From positions 465,041-529,040 of the forward strand of contig NW_005198167.1 in NCBI RefSeq assembly GCF_000372725.1: a DNA stretch of 64,000 nt. The letters are read 5' to 3'. Shown one piece after another: positions 41,660-52,140 of the stretch (the first letter of the stretch is position 1; each line of letters starts with the position of its first letter). This DNA comes from Emiliania huxleyi CCMP1516. Taxonomy: Eukaryota > Haptophyta > Isochrysidales > Noelaerhabdaceae. Made by a program: the position numbers and the translations under genes. The notes beneath the pieces were generated by a model. The model saw nothing but the letters and a program-made list of their open reading frames with translations. It had not been told where the DNA came from and ran no database searches.

Positions 41660-42834
41660 TTTAAGGAGAGGAGTGTGATGCGCTAGCCGTCGCCCACCCT
41701 AGGGAGTCTACGGGTGGAACCACATCCCTTAGATGTGACCGCATGCTTTCTTTGTTCTCGGAACCTCTCGCCGAGCTCGAGCTGCAGGCAGGTGCGCAGG
41801 TCGCCGCCGGCTGCGCTGCGGCTCTCGCATTCGCTCTCCGTCGGCTTTTTTCCTCGGGCGGCGACGTGACGGCACCGTCGCGGAGTGCATAAACAAAATA
41901 CAATTTGCCATCGTACTTTGAAGTGGCCTTGCGAGATGAAGCGGCACCGAAGAGCGGGCGCAGCACCAGGCAAGCGTGCAGCGTGCAGCGCAGGAAGTAA
42001 AGCGGCAAAGCCGGAAGAGGCGAGGGCTCTCCGTCGGAATGCGACTGACTGCCTGAACCACACGCTGCTGCTCCACGACCACTGCTCGTGCGGCCTCACC
42101 ACCCGCGGCCGCCCTCTCCGCCGCGACGGCGGCCCGGCCTCGCCACGCGGCGAGCGACCACAACTCGGCGCCGCGGTCGTGAGCGCCGGCTGCCGTATCC
42201 CGGACGGCCTCGCCGTCGGCCCTGTGCGCGGCCGTGTGCACTGGTCTTTGGGCTTACGGCTGGAACTGTCATTTCGAGTTCCTTCTCTTAGGGGCCCTCT
42301 TGGGGCGCTCTTGGGCCGTCCTGGGCGCCCCTTGAGCCGTCTTGGGGCCCTCTTGGGCCGTCTTGCGGCCCTCTTGGGCCGTTTGGGGGCGATCTGGGGG
42401 GCCTCGGGCAGTCTTGGACGCGGTTGAGTCAAATAACGAGTATGCCAAAACTGTATGATTGCCCAAGGGGTTGGGAGGATGTTTGCCTCTTGGGGCCCTC
42501 TCGAGGTCCTCTTGAAGCCGTCTTGGGGCGTCTTTGGGGCCTCCTGGGCCGTCTTGAAGCTATGGTGGGCCGTCCTGGACGCTGGAGCAGCCTGGAATTA
42601 ATCTGGGGCCGTCCAGGAGCCATAGTGGAGCTCCGGGAGCCTCCCGGGGGAGCCGGGGGAACCCCGGGGGGGGCTCCGGGGAGGCCCCATCAGATGGGAG
42701 AAGGTTTGTCCACAGCTTGTGAAACCGGTAAAACCCGAGAGTGTGTCGAGGCTTTGGCGAACTTGTACTGTCGTACTTTTAGCTTACTGGGAGAAAAGAG
42801 AGAGGGGGTTGTGTTCTCTAGGCCCCTAGGGGCC
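41660..42834. other. Region of degenerate GCCGTCTTGGG-type repeats, coding uncertain
   Basis: 42290-42420 and 42490-42640 are made of irregular repeats of GGCCGTCTTGGGGCCCTCTT type. Long frames exist on both strands at 41683-42432 but are low-complexity (the + frame reads GRLGALLGRL-like repeats), and I would not call a gene. 42630-42690 is a GC-rich palindromic stretch. Confidence 0.5.
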
Positions 42835-43955
42835 CTACGCGCGGCGTGAGAGCTCGGAAGCGAGCTTAGCACGGCGATCGAGGATGGCACGGTTCACCCC
42901 CTTCACCGAAGCGATGGAGATGCGTTCCGCGTGGTGTGACACAAATGAGAGGCGGGAGTGGGGAGGGTACGCGGTGCGGTCAACGCCCGAGCGCTGAGCC
43001 TTGCGCGCAAGGCAGTTGATCTTTGCAACTGCAGGCGGCGAGAAGCCGCCGCCGAATGTCTCGTGGAGAAGCAGGTTGAACTTGTTTCGTTTGCCGAAGA
43101 TCCCATCATGGTAGTGGCCACGCTGTGACTTGACGTAGCCTTGGCCGGTGGTGTGGTCGAACGCCCGTTGACCACGGAACCCGCGTTGCTTGCAGCCCAT
43201 GTTTGCAAGGCGGGCGCGCTCTTCGGTGTTGCCGAAGGCGAACTTGTCTCCAACGGAGCCGGGGTTGCCTCCGGTGTCGGCGCGGCCGACCCCAACAGGC
43301 AAGCCACCCCGCAGGGGGGTCCAAAGTTTGACCTCACTGATCTCGTCTTTGCCCCCGGGAGCCTCGCCCGGCTCAGCCAGGTCGGTTTTGTAGCCCTCGT
43401 TGAACTGTTTGGTGAGCTCAGGTTTTTCGGCATCTCCCATAACGGGCCGGGAGATGGAGACGGCGGCGACACAATCGTACCAGGCGCGAAGTACGCCGTC
43501 GTGTGGGCGCCGCCGGGCGGCGTTGTTGAGGAACCAGTCGCCATGGTAGTCCTTTGCACCACCGACTGTGTCCCCAAGCTCGAGTGCCCGCGTGACAGTC
43601 GAGCGGCACTGCGAGAGGTGAAGACCGTTTCGGCGCTGAAGTTCGCCGATGAATATGTCGTCTGGAATGGTTGTGGCGTTGCTGCCGTCAAGTTTGGTGT
43701 CGAGCCACCGCCCCGCGTAAGGCTGCGAAGTTGAGACGTAGCGGATGGACTCGCGGTAACGTATCTTGGTGTCGCCGGGCTGCCAGTTGGCTGCTGTGTA
43801 GTCGTCAAGGGCGCGCCACTCCTTCTGCAGATCGAACCAGTTCCAGATAGTCTCGATGGCAGCAAGCGCCCGCGCGTACGGGCTTCCTGATTTGCAAGTG
43901 CCATCGATGACTGACTCCGGTGTTGGAAGAGACTCAGAAGTGGGGAGGCTGTCTC
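42835..43955 (-). pseudogene. Unrecognised protein, C-terminal part; cut just before a repeat insertion
   Basis: A continuous minus frame runs from about 43955 to the stop at 42835. It begins SLPTSESLPTPESVIDGTCK, continues AIETIWNWFDLQKEWRALDD, YHGDWFLNNAARRRPHDGVL, and the internal MGDAEKPELTKQFNEGYKTD, then GNTEERARLANMGCKQRGFR and LLLHETFGGGFSPPAVAKIN. Composition is that of a real, ordered protein and the DNA is less GC-rich than neighbouring genes. Immediately upstream the frame hits a stop, and the 563-bp dispersed repeat begins at 44018. No family recognised; a mobile-element or viral-like origin is possible but unproven. Confidence 0.5.
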
Positions 43956-44017
43956 AACTTGTACGATAACCAATCGAAATGGTCGTCACGACCAACAATA
44001 CTGGGCTGGGTCTTTAG

Positions 44018-44580
44018 GCATTGTGGGGTTGGCACTCCCATCGACCCTCATGACCTCCTGCGGTCTCTGAGACGGACACCAGTGGGTGTGGGACCACAGG
44101 CAGGATACACTCGAAGACTGGGTAAGCAGTAGAGGTCGATACTCGACGCGTCCCACATGGTCTGTGTCGCTGTCGGCACGCTGTCGACAGGACGTCGAGC
44201 GACACCGGTGGCAGTGCCACCCAGGAGTGGTCGGGCGGTCTCCCGTCATGAGAGAGCCACCATGTGATCCGTATGATGGTTCCTGACAACCGCCTCAGTC
44301 AACTTTCGTCACAGTTCCCGCTCTGAGAGGAGCTGCGGGTCAGTTCGACAGCTGGAGCTGTGTCGCCGGCGTGCGGCGGCCTGCCTCCGGAGGTGCCTCT
44401 GAGGCGGACATTTTTGGTCACCGTGAGAGAACGCGTTCGAATTTTCACTCCGGAACTTCAACTCCACACGCGCACCGGCCAGGGCTACAATAGTGCCAGT
44501 GAGGCGAAGGCGCGAGTCGGAAGGCCGCGACCGTCAAGTGTTCCCGTCATTTTCCTACAATCGCTGTGAACCCAGCCACG
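44018..44580 (+). repeat. ~563-bp dispersed repeat, copy 2
   Basis: Direct copy of 31911-32480 (start GCATTGTGGGGTTGGCACTC, end CGCTGTGAACCCAGCCACG). It sits between two minus-strand coding blocks. Confidence 0.95.
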
Positions 44581-44584
44581 TAGC

Positions 44585-45139
44585 ATAGGGGGGAAAGCCA
44601 AAGGTCTGAGACCCCTGGGCGCTGGCCTGAGGCCTGGTTAGGACCTCGGGCGAGCGCACCCAACCCCACAACAGAGACAACCCGAACACCAAACAGTGGG
44701 TGGGCAAGAAACTATCACAGGGCGGGCGGTGGGGAAACGTGTCCGCGTACGCCTCGAAGAGGTCCGCTTCACCGAGGCTCGACCGCACGGTGTCCGCAGT
44801 CATGTACTCCGCCATCAGCTCGGCCGAGGCAATGATCTGCTCCTCCTCAAACGGCAAGTGTCGCCCGGCCCGCTCCGACTTGAGCACCTCGGTGATGTCC
44901 TCTGCTTCAGTCCCCGCAGCCACTCCGCCCTCGGCCTCGCCGAGGGCCATGACCAAACGCGCAACGAGAGAGACCCCTGTCTCTCTCCAACAGCTCGGCT
45001 GCGCCTTGACCCCGTGGGACGCACGTAGAACTTCCACGTGACAAGGAGCCTTGTAATGAAACCGAGCGCCGACTTGAACCTTCCCACGGTACGTCGCCGC
45101 AAAGCATCTTATCTCCTGCGTTCGCATTTGGGCGGCCAT
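44585..45139 (-). CDS. Unrecognised protein, possibly the N-terminal part of a split gene
   Basis: ATG at 45139. The frame encodes MAAQMRTQEIRCFAATYRGK, VQVGARFHYKAPCHVEVLRA, LVARLVMALGEAEGG and IIASAELMAEYMTADTVRSS, and continues to a stop just inside the neighbouring repeat (44555). The last ~40 residues lose protein-like character, so the real coding part may end earlier. Same strand and similar base composition as the block at 42835-43955, from which it is separated by the 563-bp repeat. Together they may be the two halves of one gene. No domain recognised. Confidence 0.45.
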
Positions 45140-45275
45140 CGCAACACTCCCTAGCTCAACTGTCGACCCTAGCGGGTCGCCAGCCGATCGTCATAGGCGA
45201 GGCGGTAGTAAAGGTAGAGGGCAACCAGACTTTAATGGTTGGCACTCGCTTCCGCGCCCACGCGACTAGCGGCAG

Positions 45276-46558
45276 GAGACGTGGCCTCACATCTCCGCGG
45301 CGTCGCGGCAGGCCATGTGTCGCAACTGGGCGATCGCCTTCGTGACGGGCTTCGCGAAGGGGCTCATCATCATGATCTTTGGCGCCATCTTCGAGTGCGG
45401 GGCATGCGAGGTGTGAACAGCGTCTCTTCACACCTCTAGCTGCGGCCAGGCGCTATCTTCGAGTTCGGCATGTGGCGCGTCCGCACGAGCGACGCGGCGC
45501 TGCCCGGCGCGCCCGAGGCGTCCTCTGACCCGCACGAGTGCGCGGGGTCGCTGGACCTGTCTGGAAGCGACGCCGTCTTCATTCCTCTGATGGCGTCGCG
45601 CCCTGATGGCGGTCTCAGCAGAAGCGCTCGTCGCACCAGCTCATCCGCCAGTCAACCCGTCACTAGGTGATGTTCCTGATGGCGGCGAGCGTCGGCGGGT
45701 CGGCGGGTCGGCGTCGCAGGCGACGGACGCCAGCAAGGCCAGCGCGGCCGCCGCCGCCTACTTCAAGCGCGTCGATCGCCCCTCCTTGCTCGACCCTACC
45801 AGCGACAAGGGCGGCACTCTCCCCAGCGTCACCGGCGCGATCGAGGTTGTCGACGTCGTCTTTGCGTACCCCACCCGCCCCGACTTCACCATCTGCCACG
45901 GCTACTCCCTCTCGATCGGCGCGGGGCAGACGGTGGCGCTGTGCGGCCCGCCCGGCAGCGGCAAGTCGACTCTCGTCGCGCTGCTCGAGCGCTTCTACGA
46001 CCCGCAGGGCGGCGCGATCACCCTCGACGGCGTCGACATCCGCACGCTCAACCTGCGCTGGCTCCGCTCCCAGCTGGGGCTGGTGGGGCAGGAGCCGGTG
46101 CTCTTCGAGGGCACCGTCGCCGAGAACATTGGCTATGGCAAGGAGGGCGCCTCGCAAGACGAGATCGAGGAGGCGGCGCGGGCGGCGAACGCGCACGGCT
46201 TTGTGATGGACAGCCTCCCCGACGGCTACGCCACGCAGGTGGGTCTCCGCGGAGGAGGCATGCTTTCGGGCGGGTGGCGATTGCTCGCGCCATTGTTCGC
46301 AAGCCTGCGGTGCTGCTGCTTGACGAGGCGACGTCGGCGCTGGATAACGAGAGCGAGCGGGTGGTGCAGGCGGCGCTGGACAGTATCGTGTCGCAGCACA
46401 AGCGGACGACGGTCACCATCGCACACCGCCTCTCGACAATCAAGAACGCGGACAAGATCGCGGTGCTGCGCAAGGGCGCGGTCATCGAGCAGGGGACGCA
46501 CGAGGAGCTGCTCGAGCTGGGCGGCACCTACCTCGCCCTGTGGGAGGCGCAGCAGTGA
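45276..46558 (+). pseudogene. ABCB-type ABC transporter, C-terminal half, nucleotide-binding domain damaged
   Basis: Exon 45276-45381 encodes ISAASRQAMCRNWAIAFVTG and FAKGLIIMIFGAIFE, part of a transmembrane domain. Later exons carry [10 protein letters not shown], then Walker [11 protein letters not shown]-loop [11 protein letters not shown], Walker [16 protein letters not shown] and H-loop IAHRLST, ending in TGA at 46558. The ABC signature is broken: LSGG at about 46267 runs straight into RVAIARAIV in another frame, as if about 13 nt were lost. A further shift lies in a GTCGGCGG repeat near 45700. Most membrane spans are missing upstream. The intron 45382-45449 is flanked by a ~20-bp direct repeat and carries the family B hairpin. 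Probably a transporter remnant, or a badly assembled gene. Confidence 0.75.
45409..45449 (+). repeat. Introner-like hairpin motif, family B (ABC gene intron)
   Basis: AGGTGTGAACAGCGTCTCTT and CACACCT form a perfect stem (AGGTGTGAA / TTCACACCT), directly followed by the acceptor CGGCCAG. Confidence 0.8.
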
Positions 46559-46970
46559 GAGCACGCTCGGCGCGGCTCTCGGCCACGCCGGTGGCGAGGG
46601 AGGCTCCACCTCGCCGCCGTCGCGTGAGGAGGTGGCGCTCTGGCATGCGCGGCCCTCCGCTCGGCTGGCGAGCGAGCGACCCGCGCCGGCAAGTACTGAC
46701 GTAGCCAGCCGCCACGTACGTATATTTCCGTACAGTGTCCATGCCGCCGGGTAGCAGTGTACACTTTTCATGGTGAGAGAGCTCCTACAAACTGCGGACC
46801 TCAAGCTGCGTCGGCAGAAAGAATTACCATAGAGTAGAAGGCGGGGAGGTAAGGAAGTCACGTAGAACTAGAAGTCAAGAGAGCTGCAGCTGGGGAACCG
46901 TGGGTCCGTATATAGCCACCTCCTTGCCGGCCGCCTGCCCCTCGCGCCCAGCGGGGCGCTTTTGAGAGGC
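46559..46970. other. Short intergenic region between convergent genes
   Basis: No gene recognised. A TATA-like segment lies near 46911. Confidence 0.5.
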
Positions 46971-49144
46971 TCAGCCCAGGAGCCTGATGCCGCGCTCCAT
47001 CTCCCACAGCTCCGACGAGCACCTGCACGTGAGGGGAGGCGCGATCAACATTGGGCGGGGGAGGGGCGAGTGCAGTGGCGAGGGGCGTCTCGCGCCTTCA
47101 AGCTCGGGCTGGGGCTGGGGAGGCTCAGCTGAGCTCGATGCCGCGCTTCTTGCACACCGCCTTCAGCTCAGGCTGCTTCTTGTTGTTCACGCAGAGCATC
47201 TGCACGCGAGGGGAGGTGCGATGAGCATTGGGCGGGGGAGGGGCGTGTGGCGAGGGCGCGTCTCGCGCCTTCAAGCTCGGGGCGGCCCCCTCCTTGAGGG
47301 CGACAGCCAGCGCCTTGCAGCCCTCGTCGCCAATCTTGTTGCCGCCGAGATCGAGCTTCTCGAGCCGCGGCGCTGCCCCCTCCTTGCCGAGGGCGGCGGC
47401 CAGCGCCTTGCAGCCCTCGTCGCCAATCTTGTTGACGCGGAGATCGAGCTTCTCGAGCCGCGGCGCTGCCCCGTCCTTGCCGAGGGCGGCGGCCAGCGCC
47501 TTGCAGCCCTCGTCGCCAATCTGGTTGTCAGAGAGCTTGAGCATCTCGAGCCGCGGCGCTGCCCCGCTCGCGAGGACCTCCGCCAGCTGCGCCGCCTCCG
47601 CGTCGCCCCAGCCAAGGCTGCCGTAGCGCAGCTCGGTCTGCAGGGGCAGCTCGATGCCGCGCTCCTCGCACACAGCCACCAGCTCCTTGCACTCTGCCGC
47701 GCCGCGCTCCTCGAACAGTGCTGCCAGCTCGGCGGGCTGACCATCCACGTAGAGCGTCTGCACGCGAGGGGAGGTGCGATGAGCATTGGGCGGGGGAGGG
47801 GCATGTGTGTTGCAATCAATGGGTGGGCGTCTCGCGCCTTCAAGCTCGGGGCGGCCCCCTCCTTGAGGGCGACAGCCAGCGCCTTGCAGCCCTCGTCGCC
47901 AATCGGGTTGCCGCTGAGATAGAGCTCCTTGAGCTGCGGCGCTGCCCCCTCCTTGCCGAGGGCGGCGGCCAGCGCGTTGCAGCCCTCGTCGCCAATCTTG
48001 TTGACGCGGAGATCGAGCTTCTCGAGCCGCGGCGCTGCCCCGTCCTTGCCGAGGGCGGCGGCCAGCGCCTTGCAGCCCTCGTCGCCAATCTTGTTGCCGT
48101 TGAGATAGAGCGTCTTGAGCCGCGGCGCTGCCCCCTCCTTGCCGAGGGCGGCGGCCAGCGCCTTGCAGCCCTCGTCGCCAATCTCATTGACGCGGAGATT
48201 GAGCCACTCGAGCCGCGGCACTGCCCCGCTCGCGAGGACCTCCGCCAGCTGCGCCGCCTCCGCGTCTCCCCAGCCGAGGCTGTAGAGCAGCCCGGTCGCC
48301 TTGCCAAACTGCTCCTCGAAGGCGGCCTCGTACAGCCGCTTCACCAGCGGCTTGTCGTCCTTGCCGTTGGTGAAGCTCTTCGTCTCCAGCTCCGCCGCGA
48401 ACACAGACGGCAGCAGCGGAGGGCGCCGGCCGCCGTCCTGGGTGCAGTCCTCGATGAGGCTCCAGGGGTCGTACTCCTTGCCGTCGCGCATCTTGCCGAG
48501 GTCGAGCGAGAGGTAGCGGGCCTTGGTCAGGCTCGCCCAGGCGTTCTCCGTGGCGCACCAGCCGCGGTCAAAGTACTTGGCCATGTCCGGAAAGGAGGTC
48601 AGCCGCAGCACGGTCGTGTGCGGGTGGGAGTAGAGCGTGCCGAGGCAGCCCAGCCCCTGCTTGAAGAGCGCGTTCTGCTCCTCGGTGCGCAGGACGCCGT
48701 TGGCGGGGTCGGGGTGCTGGTGCAGCGAGCCGAAGTCCCAAAAGACGCCGAGCCGCGTGATCAAGCCGTTATATAGTTGGTGAGCAGGGCCTTGAGCGCC
48801 CTTGCGGCGCGCGCGAGGTTGGCTCCGCGCGGGTCGGGGTGGTCCTTGGTCAGCCACGGGTAGGAGAGCGCGGCGACGGGAAGGGAGCCGCGGCGACGTG
48901 TCTGCTCGTCGGTGACCTCGACGAGGTCGGCAAGGGAGAGGAAGGCCTCTTTGGGCAGCGCCTGGCGGTGATTGCGTTCGCCCCCCCCCTCGGCGTGGCT
49001 GATGATCCACTGCGCGTCGAGGAGGGCGACGGCGCCGCTCGCGAGGACCGGCTCCAGGTCGCCGCCGCCGAGCTCGCGCCACAGCTTCAACTTCTCCTCA
49101 GACTCCTCGTAGGTCAGGCCCGGCTTGCTCGTACCGCAGCCCAT
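46971..49144 (-). CDS. Large LRR protein with N-myristoylation-type start; one frame break
   Basis: ATG at 49144 gives MGCGTSKPGLTYEESEEKLK, where MGC fits dual lipid attachment. A conserved-looking domain follows (AALSYPWLTKDHPDPRGANL, LGVFWDFGSLHQHPDPANGV, YFDRGWCATENAWASLTKAR). Near 48773 the frame shifts by two bases in a TATATA stretch. Then come two RI-type LRR arrays (exons ~47838-48773 and 47269-47757), each opened by SLGWGDAEAAQLAEVLASG and made of IGDEGCKALAAALGKEGAAP units, and a short last exon 47125-47199 (LKAVCKKRGIELS). Introns 47758-47837 and 47200-47268 have GC donors and are near copies of each other. A third copy at ~47028-47096 precedes an alternative end. The N-terminal domain is not one I can name; an intracellular sensor or scaffold role is inferred. 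Confidence 0.72.
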
Positions 49145-49737
49145 GACAAAGCCCCGCCCGAAGGAGCGCAACGCTGTGACCTTGTTGCCTTTGAACGTAC
49201 GAGTATCACGCTTTACAAAAACTTCTTTTTTTTGGTCGCGGCCTGGCGTAGCTCCCCTGACGCACAGCTAGCCAACCGTATGCCATGTCTAACCAGTCGC
49301 CTTGCGCTGCCCAGGCGGCGCGGATGACAGGCGACCACGCTGCTCACGGCACGGCGTAGATAGAGCCTAGAGGCCCGCGCAGCCTACTTCAGCCGCGCGG
49401 AACTTCCGCACTCCCTCCGTTTTCAAAAATCTCTCTCTCCCTCCCTCCTCAGTGTACAGTGAGCTACGACGTTCACAGCGCGAATTTGGCCCCAGCTCTT
49501 CGGCTCGCTCCGCTCGCCGGAGAGTTGGTTGGTTGGTTGCTGGCAGCACCCCAGCCTGTGCCCAGCACCGGGGGCTCCTGAGCTGTTGGTTGGTGCTCTG
49601 TTCACAGCACAGTGCGAGACTAGGGTTGCAACCTGGTAAAGAACTCGCTCGCTGGTCCAGCGGTTTTTCTTCTTTCCATGAAATTCTATCCCCCGCGAGG
49701 TGTGCACCGGCTATATACACCGACGCCCATTCTCACA
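49145..49737. other. Shared upstream region of two divergent genes
   Basis: It holds the 35-bp dispersed repeat copy at 49600-49634 and TTGG repeats near 49526-49540. CTATATAC at 49711 lies just before the preferred GT25 start. No gene seen. Confidence 0.5.
49600..49634 (-). repeat. 35-bp dispersed repeat (inverted copy of 38614-38648)
   Basis: Reverse complement of 38614-38648. Confidence 0.85.
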
Positions 49738-52140
49738 ATGAGCCAATCGGACAGGGCCTCCGCCGGCCGCAAGGATGAGCTGCGGAAGGAGGCCGCGCGC
49801 AAGCTTGAGGCGGCGAGGACCGACAACCGCCAGTGGCGGCACGAGCTCGCCAAGCGTGAAAAGCAGCTGCAGCACGAGAAGGAGCGCAGCGAGATGCACG
49901 CGGCGGCGGAGCGCGGCCGGTACGCGGCGGCGCTGGCGGCGGAGCGGAGCGCCGCGGCCGAGGCGCAGCGGCAGCTGGCGGCAGAGGAGCAGCGGCTGCG
50001 CACCGTCTCCCGCGAGGTCTCGGCGATCCGCGGGATGATTGCGGCGGCGCAGCGGGAGCTGGGCGAGGTGGAGGCGCGGAGCCGGCAGGAGGAGGACGAG
50101 GAGGCCGCCCAGCTCCTCGAGCAGCGGCGCGACTACCACCAGCGGCTCGAGGCGCTGCGAGGCGGCGGCGCCGTCCGGCGGCGGCCGGCAGCGCCACCAG
50201 CGCCACCGGCGCTCGCGGGGCCGTCGCCGATGAAGCAGCTGTGTGGTCCGCTCAGCGGCGGCGCGGCGACCGGCGGCAACGGCGTGAGCGCCGCGCGCGT
50301 GCCCACCGCCGCGGCGGCGGAGCCGGCCGCGGGCGGCGGCGACCTACGCCTCGTCATTAACCTTGATCGGAGGAGCGATCGGCTCGAGCGGGCGCGAGGC
50401 CTAGAGGCGGAGTCCGTGTTCTTGTGTCGTAAGCAGCACTCGAGAGGACACGTGCTCGGCTGCGGTCGACCGCAGTCGGCTGTATTGCACTGTATTCGCA
50501 CCCCCTCGTACTCACACACAGTGCTCTGAACACTCTGCACAAGACCGTCCTCCCGCCCCGGTCGGTGTATTCAGCACTTCGGGTGCGAGGCGTCCCGTGG
50601 GGAGGGGGCGGCGGTGTGAACGGCGTCTCTTCACGCCTGTGGGTGCTCCGCAGGTGCGAGGCCTCCCGTGGGGCGGCGGCGCGCCGCTCGAGCGGCTGGC
50701 GGCGACGGACGGCCGCACGCTGAGCTGGGCGGCGAGAGATAGCCGAGAGGAGCCGAGATGGGCGGCGCTGTGCGGTGCGGCGCGGCGCTCGTCAGCCACT
50801 CGCTCACAGACCAAGGGGCGGAGCTCCTCAGGCGCTGGTGGCGAGCGGGCGGCTGTCGGCGAAGGCGGCCGAGGCGGCCGTGTGGGCGGAGCGGCAGGGC
50901 TTGCCGACGGTCTGCCGGGAGACACTACCGAGACACTTCCGAGACACTTCCTCTTCACGGCCGCAGCTGTGAACAGGTCTGCCGGGAGACCGGCTCCTTC
51001 TCCCCCCACCTCACGCTGGCCGCGGTCGGCTGCGCGCTCTCGCACCGCGCAGCGTGGGAGAGGTATGTCCCTCACCGCCCTTACCCCCCTCGCCTCCACC
51101 GCCATCGCCGCCGCCACCACCGCCACCACCGCCATCGCCACCATCGCCACCGCCACTGCCCTCGCTGGCAACGCTCCTTCAGCCCATGCCGCCTGCACCG
51201 TCTCCTCGGCTTCCTCCTCCACCGCCGCCCTCGCAGACTGGCGCGCTCAAGCAGCGAGTGGGCGCTTCTCCTCGAGGACGACGTCGAGGCGCTCGCGCCG
51301 TCCTTCCACCGCAAGCTCGGCGCCGTGCTGCGCAAGTTGCGAGAGCTGAGTCGAGGCCGCTGGCAGCTCTGCTACCTCGGCTACCACGAGTCGTCGGGCG
51401 AGCTGCTGCCGAGGGACGTCGAGCCGCGGCTGATGGAGGCGTCCGGGCAGTAGAAGCGAAAAGCCCCCCCCCCCCCCCCGTATCTGCCCGTATCTCCCCA
51501 GATCTCGTGCCGCAGGGGCGAGGCTGGTGACCCTAGTATCGGAGTACGTACCTCGGTGACCCTAGAAGGGGAGACGACCTCGTGCCACGAGTACGCGGCG
51601 CGAGACCGCACTCCTCCTCCCTGGCCTCGGGTGTATGTTTCCTCTCCCCGCATCTCCCCGCATCTCCCCACACCTCCCCGCATCTCCCCACACCTCCCCA
51701 CACCTCCCCACCCCTCCCCACATCTTCCCGACATCTCCCCGTTGCTCGACAGGCGACCTTCTCCTCGCTGCAGCTGCTGCACACCCCCTTCAATTGCGGC
51801 AACCCGACCCTTCCACCTCGTGACATCACCGTAGGCGTCAGGCGGCGGCTCGCTCACCGGCCTCTTCGGCTACCTGCTCACAAAGGCGGCGGCGGAGGAG
51901 CTGCTTGCCGACCCGGCGCTTTTCCCGCTCCGGATGCAGGTCGACGTCGCGCTCGGGCAGCGGCGGTGGCCGCGCAGCTCGCGCTTCGCGCTCTCGCCCG
52001 ACGCGGTGCTCCTCACCTCGCCCCGCTCGGAGGACGGCGCGTGCGACACCGACGTGCAGACGCTCGGCGAGCGGGGCGTCTCCGCGCACGCCGCGCTGCC
52101 CGCCGACTGGCTACACGCGTCCGGCGCAAGGCTCATGTAG
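49738..52140 (+). CDS. Coiled-coil / glycosyltransferase family 25-like protein
   Basis: Exons 49738-50391, 50653-~50727, 50831-50909, 50977-51062, 51255-51438 and 51835-52140 (TAG). The N-terminal ~140 residues are a charged coiled coil (ERSEMHAAAERGRYAAALAA and similar). After a Pro/Ala linker come GT25 motifs in order: LRLVINLDRRSDRLER, GAPLERLAATDGR, LTLAAVGCALSHRAAWE, the metal-binding EWALLLEDDVEAL, WQLCYLGYHES and GGSLTGLFGYLLT. GT25 includes collagen galactosyltransferases and LPS sugar transferases. No signal peptide is present; an alternative in-frame ATG at 49678 does not add one. The cellular location is therefore unclear. Several introns have GC donors and edge repeats. The second exon end is uncertain. 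Confidence 0.83.
50392..50582 (+). repeat. Introner-like intron, family A (GT25 gene)
   Basis: GCGCGAGG-CCTAGAGGCGGA start, then CTCGAGAGGACACG, CCCCTCGTACTCAC, ACACTCTGCACA and CCGCCCCGGTCGGTGTATTC. It lines up with 8881-9046 and 62829-63090, but its acceptor end has decayed to CTTCGG. Confidence 0.85.
50610..50652 (+). repeat. Introner-like hairpin motif, family B (GT25 gene)
   Basis: GGTGTGAACGGCGTCTCTTC then ACGCC forms the same stem as in the ABC gene intron and ends at CCGCAG. It is flanked by two copies of the next exon's start (GTGCGAGGCSTCCCGTGGGG at 50583 and 50653). Confidence 0.8.
50910..50976 (+). repeat. 67-nt intron bounded by a perfect 14-bp direct repeat
   Basis: GTCTGCCGGGAGAC is at 50910-50923 and again at 50977-50990. 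The intron between carries CGAGACACTTC minisatellite units and ends in the family B motif TTCACGGCCGCAGCTGTGAA-CAG. Confidence 0.9.
51640..51740 (+). repeat. Intronic minisatellite, ~10-11 bp
   Basis: About nine copies of CCGCATCTCC / CCACACCTCC in GT25 intron 51439-51834. Confidence 0.9.
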
